From NCBI RefSeq assembly GCF_009730915.1, contig NC_052475.1, forward strand, positions 27,341,016 through 27,405,015: 64,000 nt of DNA, read 5' to 3'. The notes below the pieces were generated by a model. That model worked only from the letters and a program-made list of their open reading frames with translations, made no database searches and had not been told where the DNA came from. Of the stretch, positions 35,572 to 47,193 are shown piece after piece (positions within the stretch are counted from its first letter, which is position 1; every line of letters begins with the position of its first letter). Origin of the DNA: Dioscorea cayenensis subsp. rotundata (lineage: Eukaryota; Streptophyta; Magnoliopsida; Dioscoreales; Dioscoreaceae). A program made the position numbers and the translations under genes.

Positions 35572-37570
35572 ATTGGTGCACGTGAGATATGAAACTAAAA
35601 ACCGAAGTTTATCATATTCCATGCCAACTCCTCTTGAACAAATTTGTCCCTTCATATGGAGAAGGGCTACTCTATGAGTTACCCTGTATCTCTTGATCTA
35701 ATTAATGGTATAATATTCAAAAATAATGGCATGAACTAATAATTATTTAAACTAATCCATCAATATGTGAATTTCTTCCCAATAAATTATCACGTCCCTT
35801 AAAAAAAAAACACATCATAACAATTAATTTGACTTCTATTAGATATTCATTAGCTTTAGTTTTATTTAAATGCTGATATTATTCAAATATTAGTGAGATA
35901 AAATCATTAAAAAAATTTATTGAAATATTTAACTAATGCAATGTTTTTTTAAAGTTAAACAAAGATACTAAAAATATTCTAAGTATTATTTATTTAATGA
36001 GAAGCTTCAAACTTATCAAATGCAAATTTGCATACAGATACTTGTACTAACCCCCAAACCCTCCTTCCCCACCCATATGATTCTTAAGGGAAACATACAT
36101 AAGCAAACATGATTTTCATAGTGCCGAAGGGCAATATTTACCCTGTTATTACTTAATTTATAAACAACTACAAATTAAATTATCATGATTTTGTTTAAAT
36201 AAATGTCTTTAAATTTGAAACAACAATTTGGTTATTTTTTATATTTACTTTTCTTGATAATAAACTTTTTTTTTTTCAAGAATAGCACTAAAAAATAAAA
36301 ATAAGCTGAAACTGAAAACTAGGACAGCAAAGGGAGGTTATATCTGGCGACCGGCCTCTCAGAAACTTCTTTTCAATCAGGAAAAAAAAGAAGTCCAGCA
36401 AGAAACCTGGAAATTCAAATGCAATAGACAACAATCTTGTTCTCATCTCAACAAAGTAGGGGAAAGAAATACACTTAATTTAATTAACTGAACAATTGAT
36501 CCCTTCTATAATGCTAGAAAAGCTCTCCTAATGTTCAGTTATTTGCAAACCATACATTGAGATATATTAAAATGAACTAGTGCTGCAAACAGGTTATCGG
36601 CATCTCCATATACTTGATCATACAAGACCAAATTCATCAATTTATTTGTTCTTACAAGAAAAAAGGAAACAAATAAGCCTAATATAAAACAAAGTAAAAA
36701 GGATATGGTTTCACCTGAGACAAAAAAAATGACAGGACAATATCTAATGCTAATTATCAAAGGTTTCATGTGAAACACTAACCAGCAGCGCTCTCATACT
36801 GATTGTTTTTATCATATAGAGTAATCTCCAGACATTTTCATAGTTCTCAGTGGTTTCATGTGAAAAACTATGATCTAGCTTACAATGAGAGATTCTATGC
36901 ATTAACTAGAGACAAGCAAAATAATTTGACTCTAAGAAATTTCTATTTATTCCCACAAGGTCTTTTCCCATACTCATTACCCTTACACTAATCCAGTGAT
37001 ACAAGACCAATCAACTTTTGGCATTGAAAACAAACAATAAACTCATCAATTTCCATTTAAGAGTAACAGAGAAACCTTTTCCCCCACAATATCTTATTCA
37101 TTGTATAAAAAAAAAAAGAAAAGAAATTGCACTTCAATCCATCATCCCCAGTATCCAGTGAACCAATAACTCCAATTCTATAAAGACAAAAACAAACCAA
37201 ACATTCAACATTCTAAAACAATAAATTCATCAATTTCATCCCAAAAAAAAAAGTGAGAAAGAAAACTTTTTTTCAATGAAAATTTAGAGATGGAATCAGC
37301 AATGACACATACATTGATGATAAAGAAACATTTTTAACAGGAATAAAACTCTTGCATGCGAAATCAAACTAAACTAGCAGCAAAGATGGTATCTTTTTTC
37401 TCCTTTGCTCTTCTAAGGATCACAAACTACACTATATTCATAAAGCACTGGATGACCAGCAAGCTCATCCAAATCCTCATTTTTCTACTCATACAACTAT
37501 AGAGGCAGGTTGCACAATTACTCTAAAAATAGTCCAAAGATTACCTCTTTTTCTCCTCTCAAGTCACCAT
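35209..37570. other. AT-rich spacer
   Basis: The (AT)n tract at the LINE 3' border runs to about 35240, and a longer one lies at about 35506-35569. The rest is AT-rich sequence without recognisable genes. The stretch from about 36300 to 37570 is A-rich on the plus strand and may include the 3' UTR of the minus-strand gene that follows. Confidence 0.45.
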
Positions 37571-38044
37571 CTACTCCTCACCATCTTCATCCTCATCGTC
37601 TTCCTCATCTTCATCCTGATCCACAACTAGATACGCCCCCGGCGGCGGTGGCACCCGCCTTCGCGTCCTCGACGGCAAGATGTTATCGAGATCGACCTCT
37701 GCCAGTGGATCGTCGTCGAAATCGCTACCATCCTCATCACCTCCATCAACACCACCGTTACTCACATCATCGCTACTGCTGTCTTCATCGTCGCCATCAA
37801 CCTGCTCATCCTCGACCACCATTTTCCCCTTCCCTTTATCCACTGCCGTGATCACGCCTTTTTCCTTCTTATTAGCCTCCTCTTCTTCCTCCCCATTGTC
37901 CTCTCCTTCGAGGGGCTTGAGAAGCTTGCTTTTACGATTGGCTTCGGATTCTACGGCACAGTCGGGATCAGGCTTCCGCTTTGCGGAGTGGTCGGGGGGA
38001 TCTGACGGTGCTAGGGCTTGTGGTTCACTGCCGTTCTCTGCCAT
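37571..38044 (-). CDS. Acidic nuclear protein with CHZ-like histone-chaperone motif
   Basis: A single-exon gene of 157 codons. The start at 38044 (MAENGSEPQALAPSD) was chosen over an in-frame ATG 42 codons upstream, because the upstream part looks like leader and contains a telo-box-like AAACCCTAG. The protein is very acidic with short basic patches (KRKPDPD, ANRKSKLLKP, DKGKGKM). Near the C-terminus it has DDPLAEVDLDNILPSRTRRR, which resembles the CHZ motif of H2A.Z-H2B chaperones (acidic stretch, hydrophobic I/L-N-I-L, then a paired-Arg block). An acidic tail (DQDEDEEDDEDEDGEE) follows. A histone-chaperone role in the nucleus is inferred from this motif and the charge; I cannot name an ortholog. 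Confidence 0.7.
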   Translation of the reverse strand: MAENGSEPQALAPSDPPDHSAKRKPDPDCAVESEANRKSKLLKPLEGEDNGEEEEEANKKEKGVITAVDKGKGKMVVEDEQVDGDDEDSSSDDVSNGGVDGGDEDGSDFDDDPLAEVDLDNILPSRTRRRVPPPPGAYLVVDQDEDEEDDEDEDGEE

Positions 38045-39519
38045 GGCCGGAGGAGGAGAAGAAGAGAGGAGCGCTAGGGTTTGGAAATCTGGGCTGCTGC
38101 TTTTTTCGATCTCGATCACGGAGCCGATCACGAGGCATCTCAGATCAACGGTAAATATGGGCTGGGCCATTCCAACGGGCTTTAATTTCCATAGGTTAGG
38201 CCATTTCCAAAAGTAAAATTACCTATAAATCCCTCTTTAGTGGTATATTGACTAATAGATACTAAAAATTTTCACAATTATATTTAAGTCCCTACATTCC
38301 ATATTTATCCCGCTCTGGTTACTATTGATTTTTTTTTTTTGGAATTACATATAAATTTATTCTCAATCAAAATAATATTTTTTTTTCCAAATATTTTATT
38401 CAAATATTTTTAAAAAATATTACAAATATGTGGTGGCATCGCATATTATGAATCGTATGAACAAAGAGATGGAAATCTTCAGGATAAAAAACACAACATT
38501 TATGATTTAATTAAAAAAGTCCAATTCATAGTCTGAATTAAAGAAGTTGTTGTACTTTTTGCCATCTGAACATGACTCAATCCAAATAATTAAACAAACC
38601 AAACTCCCAACAGTTGCTTGCATAGAGTTTCTCTTCTTTTTTTCAACATGATCGTGCCGAACTTTGATTGTTTTCATTTTTGTCTCCCCATGTTTATAAT
38701 TCTTTTTTAAAATAATTAAATTATTTATATACAAATGAAAATATTGGACCAAGAAGACGTGGGCTTTTATAGTTTGAATTTGGAAACTTTTATTTCAAAT
38801 TAATTAACTATTTCCAATTTACTTTTTAAAAAAGCTCCTCAACTTTAGTTTCATGTATATATATTTGATTAATTAATTATTTATTATTTATTATATTAGT
38901 CCAGGTCCAATCAGTTAAAAAGCAGACCACTTGGTCATTGTTTTGATCAGCAACGGCGACAACTAACATGGACTTGATTTTTTTACGGATCTTGGGTTGA
39001 AACTGTCAAAGTGGCGCACACATTCTTTTAATGAATCAATTTGGTTGAACCAAAACTATTTGACTTGGTTCATCGCACGAGCACCGACAAGAGTTGAGCA
39101 TTCCAAGAACTTCTATAATTAATTTATGTTTGAAAAAAAAAAAAATCAATGATCTTTTCTTAATCATGCATTGATTGTATATTAGTGTTATGTTTATAAA
39201 TTTTTTACAAAAGAAAATTTTTATATCAACCATCAATCTCAATAATAAGTTGTGTTGCAATATTTTTGATGTATTTATGTTGGGTAAAATTAAAGTAATA
39301 TTATCGTCAGTAATTTTAGAAAGATATTAAAAATAACTTAGAAGCAAACTCAGATCATAAACGTTGGTAAAACCATTTTTCTCTTTTATGCTTTTTGGAT
39401 GGTTAAACCACAAAGCATAACATTGAATTTCGTAGTTCTTATTCTACTTTGCTAACCAAGGGATCAAATTATTAGACTTGGTGACGGAATAAAAATGAGA
39501 GTTTATCTATTAAATCCTT
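38045..39519. other. Spacer without recognised features
   Basis: About 1.5 kb of AT-rich sequence upstream of the CHZ-like gene. Nothing coding was recognised; short open frames here lack any family signature. Confidence 0.4.
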
Positions 39520-39832
39520 TTCAACTTCTTAAATGATGGGAGTTTTAGATGTTCAATCGGTAAAACAATGTGGAATGGGGTTTGCCCACTCAAGATCAAA
39601 ATTTTCAACTAGCTCGTATGGGACAATGAGATTTTAAAACAATGAGATTTCAACTAGCTCGTATGTGGAACGGGGTTTGCCCACTCTGTCATGCGTTAAT
39701 AAAAATTGTAAACTACTTGTTCCGAAATTATTGATATGCTTTTAGAATCTGGGCACAATTTGTGTGCTCTTTGATATCCCCATTACTATGTCCAATCTCA
39801 AAAGATGTTTGGTCCTACTGGGTAAGACTAAG
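39520..39832 (+). mobile_element. Degenerate LINE relic (zf-RVT region)
   Basis: Translated pieces match the zf-RVT region of plant L1 elements: MWNGVCPLKIKIFN, LVWDNEIL, then a second copy of WNGVCPL followed by CHALIKIVNYLFRNY and AFRIWAQFV. The motif ACGGGGTTTGCCCACTC / ATGGGGTTTGCCCACTC occurs twice about 90 bases apart, a local duplication. Stops occur in the frame, so it is old. It is a different, more decayed copy than the 32.6-kb LINE and is cut off by the LTR-like repeat at 39833. Confidence 0.65.
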
Positions 39833-42715
39833 TGTCACACCCCTACGCACGGACTGTGGAACGCGACAACCCCCACGACAATCCGAAAAAAGGTACCCCA
39901 TCACTCAACCCTTAACTCGCCACAAGGCTATCAAAAATACTTAAAATCAATAACATCAAACAACAATTACAAAATAGAGGAATTCAAAGATACCCAAGGG
40001 GAAGCAACAACAACAACAATAGTAGCAATACTTGGACACAAGAGTTTAAGGAGTATCCAAATAAAGATCCATGCATACAGAGTTTTCAACACACTAGTGG
40101 ATCCAAAACTGTATACAACATGTTCATGCCCAAAAACAAACATACAAGGTACATGAAATAGATGTAGAACGAAAGCTAGTGAATCCCAAGCACATCGCTT
40201 CACTGCCACACTACTGCTTGCTAAAGACTAGAAAGAAGAATGAGGGATGATTAACTTAGGTCACTCAGTGAGTGGGTTATCATGACTCTAAAAAAATATA
40301 CCAAAATAAAAATTGATATAAATTACCAAAATAAGCTTTTACCAATCATAAACACAGAGTAGAACATTTCAGTATATATAACAACATATATAATACGAGT
40401 TTCAAAATCCATAAAACATAATATTCATCATCAAATCAAATTTGTGAGGGGCTGTTATCCTAAGAGCAACTGCTGGCTTCGTCATTTCATCACAACCTAA
40501 AATAGCAATACAAAAGATATGCAAGAGATTACTTCTCAAAAACTCATATGCAAGAAAACATAACTCTTTAAAATACCAAGTTCGCAACGCAACCCAATAG
40601 ATTGTAGTCTAGAAATCTTTCTAAACTTTCATCGTGGTCACGGCTAGGTTTAGAGTTGTCAAGGAACTCAAGCCCTTGACGTTGACCTATCAGTTCACCA
40701 TATGGTGACTTCGGCTTCCCGATGACCGTTCAATCAGGGTCCTACACCCCTTTTGAATAAGACCAACAAAGATCAACCGGTCTACCGCTCCACCTTAACA
40801 GGCTGACCGCGAAAACCGCCTATTACCTAAAAATACCACTATACAAACCAAGCAATACAAGCAAATCTAAACATGGAGTCCATAGCCAGGACAATAATCA
40901 ATAACCATAATAACTACCAATTCCACACAGAAATGCTATAAGAATATGCATATCAAAAGTTTCATAAAACAATTCAACTCACAACTCATAACATCAACAT
41001 CATCCTGAATACCTTCTCTCAAACATCAATAATTTTCAAGTATGAAACATTAATAAAGAAGTGTACTCCAAGATAATCAAAGCATCGATTCAAAGTATTT
41101 AAAACCAAGAAAAGTTTCCAGACAAACCGTAGCAAAACAAAACCCACTCACAACTTAGACAATTAAATTTCCCCGGACATTAATCCTCCGCCAGCTCCTT
41201 GCCTTGAGCCGAGACTTCACCGCCTTGCCAAAGCACAAACAAAAGCATCAACAAGAATTAGACAAAACAAATCAAATAATGAAACCATAGGTTTCTCTAA
41301 CAAACAACTTTAAATTGATCCAAGGATTAGCTCAAAACTAGGTTTTTAGGTCATCAATGAATTTCTAAGGCTCTAAGGTTCACTCTAAACCAACGAAGAC
41401 AAAGAAACAACTAAAGTTCACCGGTACTACAGTATTACTACAATAATTAATAACTACTACAGTAAATTGACCCTAACAAGATGGTTTTCTCCTGATTTTT
41501 ACATCATCCAACAAATTTTTTTTTTTACAATTATCCACAAAAATGAATAACGAGAACGATGGCTTCAATTTAAACCTATAATCATCCACAACCAAGCTTT
41601 AAATATAGGATTTACAAAGTCTCAAAAATGATGAAATATGAGTAAAATACAGAATAAAACTTGGATCAAAACTCTTAAGAGCCGTTTGGATTGTGGAATA
41701 GGAATGAGAAGAGGGGGAATGAAAAGAAGGGAGGAATGGGAATAAGAATAGGGGGAAAAAGGAGGGTAATGAAGAAAGTGTTTGGATGGAGGGAATGAGA
41801 GTTAGGAATAGGAAAAAGTAAGAGAGAGATAAGATAAAAATTACATTAACACCCTTTTGTGTAAATAAATCATTTGTATAAAACAATGAATTATGTTTAA
41901 TAATAAATATTTAATATTATTTATTATTAAATATTTAGAATTTATTATAATTAAATATTTAAACTTAATATAATTAATTTACATATTTAATTAGTTATTT
42001 TAATTATAATAATTAAAATAATAATAGGGGTATTAACCCCATTAATTAATTATTTTAATTATAATAATAGTTAAAAAAATAATGATGTTTAAATTATTTT
42101 ATTATGTTAATTAATATGTAAATATGTTATTATAATTAATTATTTAAAGTAATAATTTTTTAACATATAATTAATTAACAAAAATAAAAAATTTTACTTA
42201 TAAAAGAATCATTATTTTTAATTATTATTTATTTGAAATTAATATAATTAAATTTATTAATTAATTATATTAATTTTAAATATTAATTAAATATAAAGAG
42301 AGGGGTAATATGGGTATTACACCCATTACCCTCTCTCTAATGGGAATCCCCTTGATGGGATGGTCCAACCATCCCATCAGAGCAATGGGACTCCCATTAC
42401 TTCAACCCAAACATGGGAGTGGGATGCATGGGTACTTGTGATTCCCACTCCCAAAGATCCAATCCTGGATCCAAACGCCCCCTTAACGTACTCACATGCA
42501 AGGGAGGAAGAGATTTCTAGCTTTGCTTCGCCAAAATCGTTCGTAGTAGAAATTTAAAGAAAAAAAAAAAGTTATTTCTGAGAAAGAAGAAACAAATGAA
42601 AAAGAAAGAACAAAAACTCTTGTTGCTACAGTACCATGTGCCAAATAAAAGCACATTGCTGAGAAATCTACAATAACAAGCTAGGTATAGCTATAATAAC
42701 AGGCTGGTCATAACA
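39833..42715. mobile_element. LTR-like fossil (probable solo LTR) interrupted by a MITE
   Basis: Begins TGTCACACCCC, a common plant LTR start, and a matching end (GGTCATAACA, complement TGTTATGACC) is found at 42715 after skipping the MITE at 41679-42482. Without the MITE it would be about 2.1 kb. Flanks are ACTAAG and ACTAGG, an imperfect target duplication. Interior shows GC-richer blocks typical of LTRs (for example 40620-40850) and no protein-coding region, so a solo LTR is the simplest reading. The family cannot be assigned from one copy. It looks old but its borders are still recognisable. Confidence 0.4.
41679..42482. mobile_element. Tourist-like (PIF/Harbinger) MITE
   Basis: About 804 bp. 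Left end GAGCCGTTTGGATTG, right end (complement) GGGGGCGTTTGGATCC; TTAA borders each side, matching the TTA/TAA target choice of PIF/Harbinger elements. The G-rich subterminal stretches (GGGAATGAAAAG left, complement GGGAGTGGGAAT right) are also inverted. The middle (41880-42300) is extremely AT-rich. No transposase frame. Confidence 0.65.
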
Positions 42716-43087
42716 ACTAGGGCTAAAAGTTTAGATGGTTTTAGGGTTTTTCTCATCCATGTAATTGTTTGGATCATTTGATTTGAAAAAACAACCGCAT
42801 TTTCATAGGCACGTAATTTTTATATATTTCAATAATATGCAAAATTAATTATATATTAATTGCTTGGATTAATGTAACTCTTGTAGTAAAATAAACCAAA
42901 CTTAAAGAAGCAATTCTTTTGCTCAGAAGAAATCTTAATTTTACTAGCCCTCCCCCAAAAAAAAAAAAAAATGTTGGCTTATCTCACTATTGTGGCACAT
43001 CATTGGTTATGTTTACATATCATTTCTGTTATGTTTTCTCTTTTTATCTTTCCGTTGGTGGATTTTCTTTTTTTTATTCTAGCTTGG

Positions 43088-43129
<42 letters not shown>

Positions 43130-43545
43130 TAACCATCTTTGTTTTGATTTTTTTTTTTCATATTTGAACATGCTATTTTTTAATAAATTATTATTTATCC
43201 ATTTTTTCAAATAAATAAAAATATTCAATATTTGAGTATTATAAAAATTCTTCATTCAAATATATTATATCTCTATTTTCTCATGGGTCATGATATTGTT
43301 TTGTTTTTTTTTAAAAAGAATCAACTAGAAACACGGAATTTTAAAAACATCAAAAATCAAAGGATTAAAAAGAACAAAACATAATCAATTTGTTGGCCCA
43401 TCTCCCCCAATAAAAAAAATGACAAAAATTTGAGAGAGAAAAGAGAGAAGGCCAATTTGAGAGAGAAAAAAGAGAGAAGGCGAAGTTTGGCTTCACAACT
43501 TGGTCAACGCGTGGCCGCTTTCTTCAAAGTTCAAACCTCCTCTTC

Positions 43546-43589
<44 letters not shown>

Positions 43590-43969
43590 GTTGGCTCTCT
43601 GTTTATATAGGTATCGCCTTGGATGCCATTGAAGCCAGAAAGATTGCTGCTTGGTGAGTTTTCTCCCCTTCTTTCCATCTCTCATTCTCTGTGAACGCCA
43701 TTGAAGCCCCAAAGCTTGTTCCTTTTAACTATTCCCTTTTTATCACTGCCTCTCTCTATCTAGACGTCATTGAAGGCTTAGTTCAGAGCTTTCTCTTTGC
43801 AACTATTCCCGTCTGAATCCCTTCTTTCTGTCTCTTTCTAGACGTCATTGAAAGCAAAAAGGTTGCTCCTTTATAAGGATCCGGTTCTCACTCTCTCTAA
43901 AAGCCGTTGAATCCCAAAGCTTGCTCTTTTATTCTTCCTTTTTGAGGGTGAAATCGCCAGGGAGGAAGA
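42716..43969 (+). promoter_or_regulatory. Upstream region and leader of LCB2
   Basis: A (TTA)n tract (about 43090-43129) and AT-rich sequence come first. From about 43430 the composition changes to a leader-like C/T-rich sequence with a (CT)n tract (about 43547-43586). Three imperfect repeats of a unit containing GCCATTGAAG / GTCATTGAA follow (43625-43640, 43696-43706, 43764-43775, 43845-43853). The LCB2 ATG at 43970 is preceded by AAGA. No coding sequence otherwise. Confidence 0.45.
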
Positions 43970-46623
43970 ATGGTGAAGTTACCGTACCTGACTGCATTGA
44001 CGACGCTTATAAGTTATGGCCTCCTCTTCCTATTTGGGCAGATAAGGGATCTCTTCCGCAAGATCTTAGATTTGCTTAAATTCGAGAAAGTCCAGGTTTT
44101 TATCTTTTTTTATCTTCATTTTGATTTGATTTTTTTTTTCTTAAATCCAAAATTCTTGGATTTGATCGCTGAAATGGAATCTTGATGATTCATGTTATAA
44201 ATCTAGGGCAAAGGGTATGCCCCAATCTGCTTAGGGCTTGAGGATTTCTATACTCGTCGTCTCTATCTTCGCATCCAGGTGAGCTTTTTTGTTTTCCTAT
44301 TTTGCTGGATTAGATGTTTATGTGATCATTAGTTCATGATGTTTTTGAATCATAAAGCTCAGTAATTTACTCAAAAGTATCACATTAAAATTTTTGATCT
44401 ATAAGCACTACAGTTGCTTGGTATGTTTGTTTTGGTGATTGAGTTTCTGCATGCTTAGTCTCTAATTTGAATTTTATTTCAATGTCTCTTTTGAGCTAAA
44501 CATTAGATAGCTGGGGAAATGTCATTAAGAAAAATATTCAATACGATTTGATTTGAAGTTTTTTGATCCTTGATTTCTTTTATCCTGCTTGCCAGGACTG
44601 TTTTGGCCGCCCAATTGCCAGTGCACCGGATGCTTGGTTTGATGTTGTTGAACGTTATTCGAATGACAATAACAAAACATTGCAGTGAGTTTATCACATT
44701 ACATTGAGTTTTCATGTGCTAACATCATGTTCACATAATAATTATGTACTTGTGAATCCCTATTCCCTACAATGCAGACGGACCTCGAATACGACTAAAT
44801 GTCTCAATCTAGGATCATACAACTACCTTGGCTTTGCCGCTGCAGATGAATACTGCACTCCTCGAGTTATCGAGTCTTTGAAGAAGTATTCACCCAGTAC
44901 TTGCAGCGTCCGTGCCGATGGGGGTAAATATCTGTATTCCTGCAGTTTATGGTTGAGAATACATGTTTAGCAGTTTTAAAACTCAGCTGATTTTGAGTTG
45001 TTCTTTTGCAGGAACGACAAAGCTGCATACTGAATTAGAGGAGTTAGTTGCTCGATTTGTTGGAAAGCCGGCAGCCATTCTTTTTGGCATGGGTTATGCA
45101 ACAAACTCTGCTATTATTCCTGCTCTGATTAGCAAGGTTTGTCTGATTTTACTAGATCAGAGTTAAGAATGTAAGAAATGCAAAAATTTTGATCATCTTT
45201 ATTAATCACAGGGAGGGTTGATAATCAGTGATTCTTTGAATCATAACTCCATTGTCAATGGTTCTCGAGGATCAGGTGCAGTGGTTCGGGTTTTCCAACA
45301 TAACAGTAAGTTCTTTAATCTATCTGCACTCAGTAAAACATTATCAATAGCACATCTAACATTTGCTACTTGTCGTATTTTTAGCTCCGTCTCACTTGGA
45401 GGAAGTGCTGAGAGAGCAGATTGCTGAAGGGCAGCCTCGCACACATAGGCCCTGGAAGAAGATCATTGTCATTGTTGAGGGAATCTATAGCATGGAAGGG
45501 GAGCTTTGTAAACTTCCAGAGATCATAGCTGTTTGCAAAAAATATAAGGTGTGGATGGCACTTAAGTTTTTGGTTTCCAATGATTATATACATATCAGAT
45601 TAGTAACGTTGTTTGCATTGCAAACAGGCATACACATACTTAGATGAGGCTCACAGCATCGGTGCAATTGGAAAATCTGGTAGAGGTGTTTGCGAGCTTC
45701 TAGGGGTTGACCCTGCTGATGTAGATATCATGATGGGAACTTTTACAAAATCATTTGGATCTTGTGGAGGATACATTGCGGCATCAAAGGTCTGTCTAAT
45801 GTTAGTTTCTCTTTATGAGAACTCTATATTCGTCAAATGATAATTACCTCATTTATCGTCTTCTCCACAGGAGATCATCCGACACCTGAAACACACTTGT
45901 CCTGCACATTTATATGCGACATCAATGTCCCCACCGGCAGTACAACAAGTTATATCAGCAATCAAAGTGATTCTCGGAGAAGATGGATCAAACAGAGGTA
46001 TGTGAAATCTATAGCTTTCAGTATATGATTTCAGATTCCAAGCTTAGGAAATTATTCATTTGGAATTTTGTATGCTTTTCAGGTGCTCAAAAACTTGCGC
46101 AGATTCGTGAAAACAGTAATTTCTTCCGATCGGAACTTCAAAAGATGGGTTTTGAGGTTCTTGGGGACAATGACTCCCCTGTTATGCCAATTATGCTTTA
46201 CAATCCGGCAAAAATTCCAGCCTTTTCAAGGGAATGCCTTAATCAAAATGTGAGCAATTATTTTCTGAAACACACTTGGTTTTCATTCATCTCTCCATAT
46301 GAAAATGTCATCTTCCTCATAAAATTGAAATTGTTCAGGTTGCTGTGGTTACCGTTGCATTTCCTGCAACTCCACTTCTCTTGGCAAGAGCTCGAATCTG
46401 CATTTCAGCTTCTCACACTAGGGAAGATTTGATCAAAGGCTTGGAGGTGTTTAAAATTTTTCATTGATCTCTTGTTTTCTCATTCAATTTCTAGCTTCTG
46501 ACAACTAGAACAATTATGCAATTGCAGGTGATCAGCAAAGTTGGAGATCTTGTAGGCATCAAGTACTTTCCTGTTGAACCAGAAAAGGTCACTGCTGAAG
46601 AAAAGCTGAAGAAACTAGAGTAG
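43970..46623 (+). CDS. LCB2: Serine palmitoyltransferase, long-chain base subunit 2
   Basis: Twelve exons (43970-44095, 44207-44278, 44596-44684, 44778-44923, 45012-45136, 45212-45305, 45385-45548, 45628-45789, 45871-45997, 46083-46249, 46339-46446, 46528-46623) give 491 codons, the normal length. With LCB1 it joins serine and palmitoyl-CoA to 3-ketosphinganine, the first step of sphingolipid synthesis, on the ER membrane. A hydrophobic segment lies at residues 4-22. The alpha-oxoamine synthase fold follows: [40 protein letters not shown], the DEAH box (about 278-281), and the PLP-binding lysine in [12 protein letters not shown] (about residue 313). The C-terminus ([31 protein letters not shown]) is canonical. 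Catalytic residues are all present, so the gene looks functional. Confidence 0.96.
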
Positions 46624-47193
46624 GAATTTGAGAAAAAGTGGAGATTTAAATGCGACTCTAATTTGTTTCCCATTCTGACAATCAATTCACATACTTGCAA
46701 TTGATCTTCTGTCATGAGTATGTATAGCTGTTTCCCTGGACAATACCAGCTTCTACAAATCACTTAAAACATAATTGAATCTTGTTTGATGCACTTGGAA
46801 TGTCAGTTGCAACTTAGGGGAACATCCAGTGTTTAGAAAAGAGCAAATAAAGATAGATTCCAAAACACAAGAAATATATAAAAAAAAATTCTAAAATACA
46901 GATAAAACCCTTCATACTCTCTGAACTCTGCAACAAAATAATGTACAAAAATGAAAGATTGAGCATATCAAAAGTATACACTGTTTTTATCTTCCTTTTC
47001 CGGACCAGCATGTGCCAGTGCTTCTGCCAGACTTTGGATTCTAGCAAACAATTTTTCAGGAGCTTTTACAGTAAGCGATAACAGGTGAATCCAACGAGGA
47101 TTTCCTTCACAACATGCAGTTAATCAGACTCCTGATTTCATCAGCTCCTTGCTTGGCTGGATATTCTTCAATCGTCTTGTATTTATTGATTCT
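46624..47193. other. 3' flanks of convergent LCB2 and CCA-enzyme genes
   Basis: About 570 bases between the two stop codons. No additional gene seen; minus-strand open frames here have no family signature. Confidence 0.5.

Noticed and set aside
37680-38216. Plus-strand open frame of 178 codons, Ser-rich
   Set aside because: It is the antisense shadow of the acidic CHZ-like gene; the Ser runs are complements of Asp/Glu codons.
39764-40156. 130-codon open frame at the start of the LTR-like repeat
   Set aside because: No family signature, and it crosses the border between the LINE relic and the LTR-like block.
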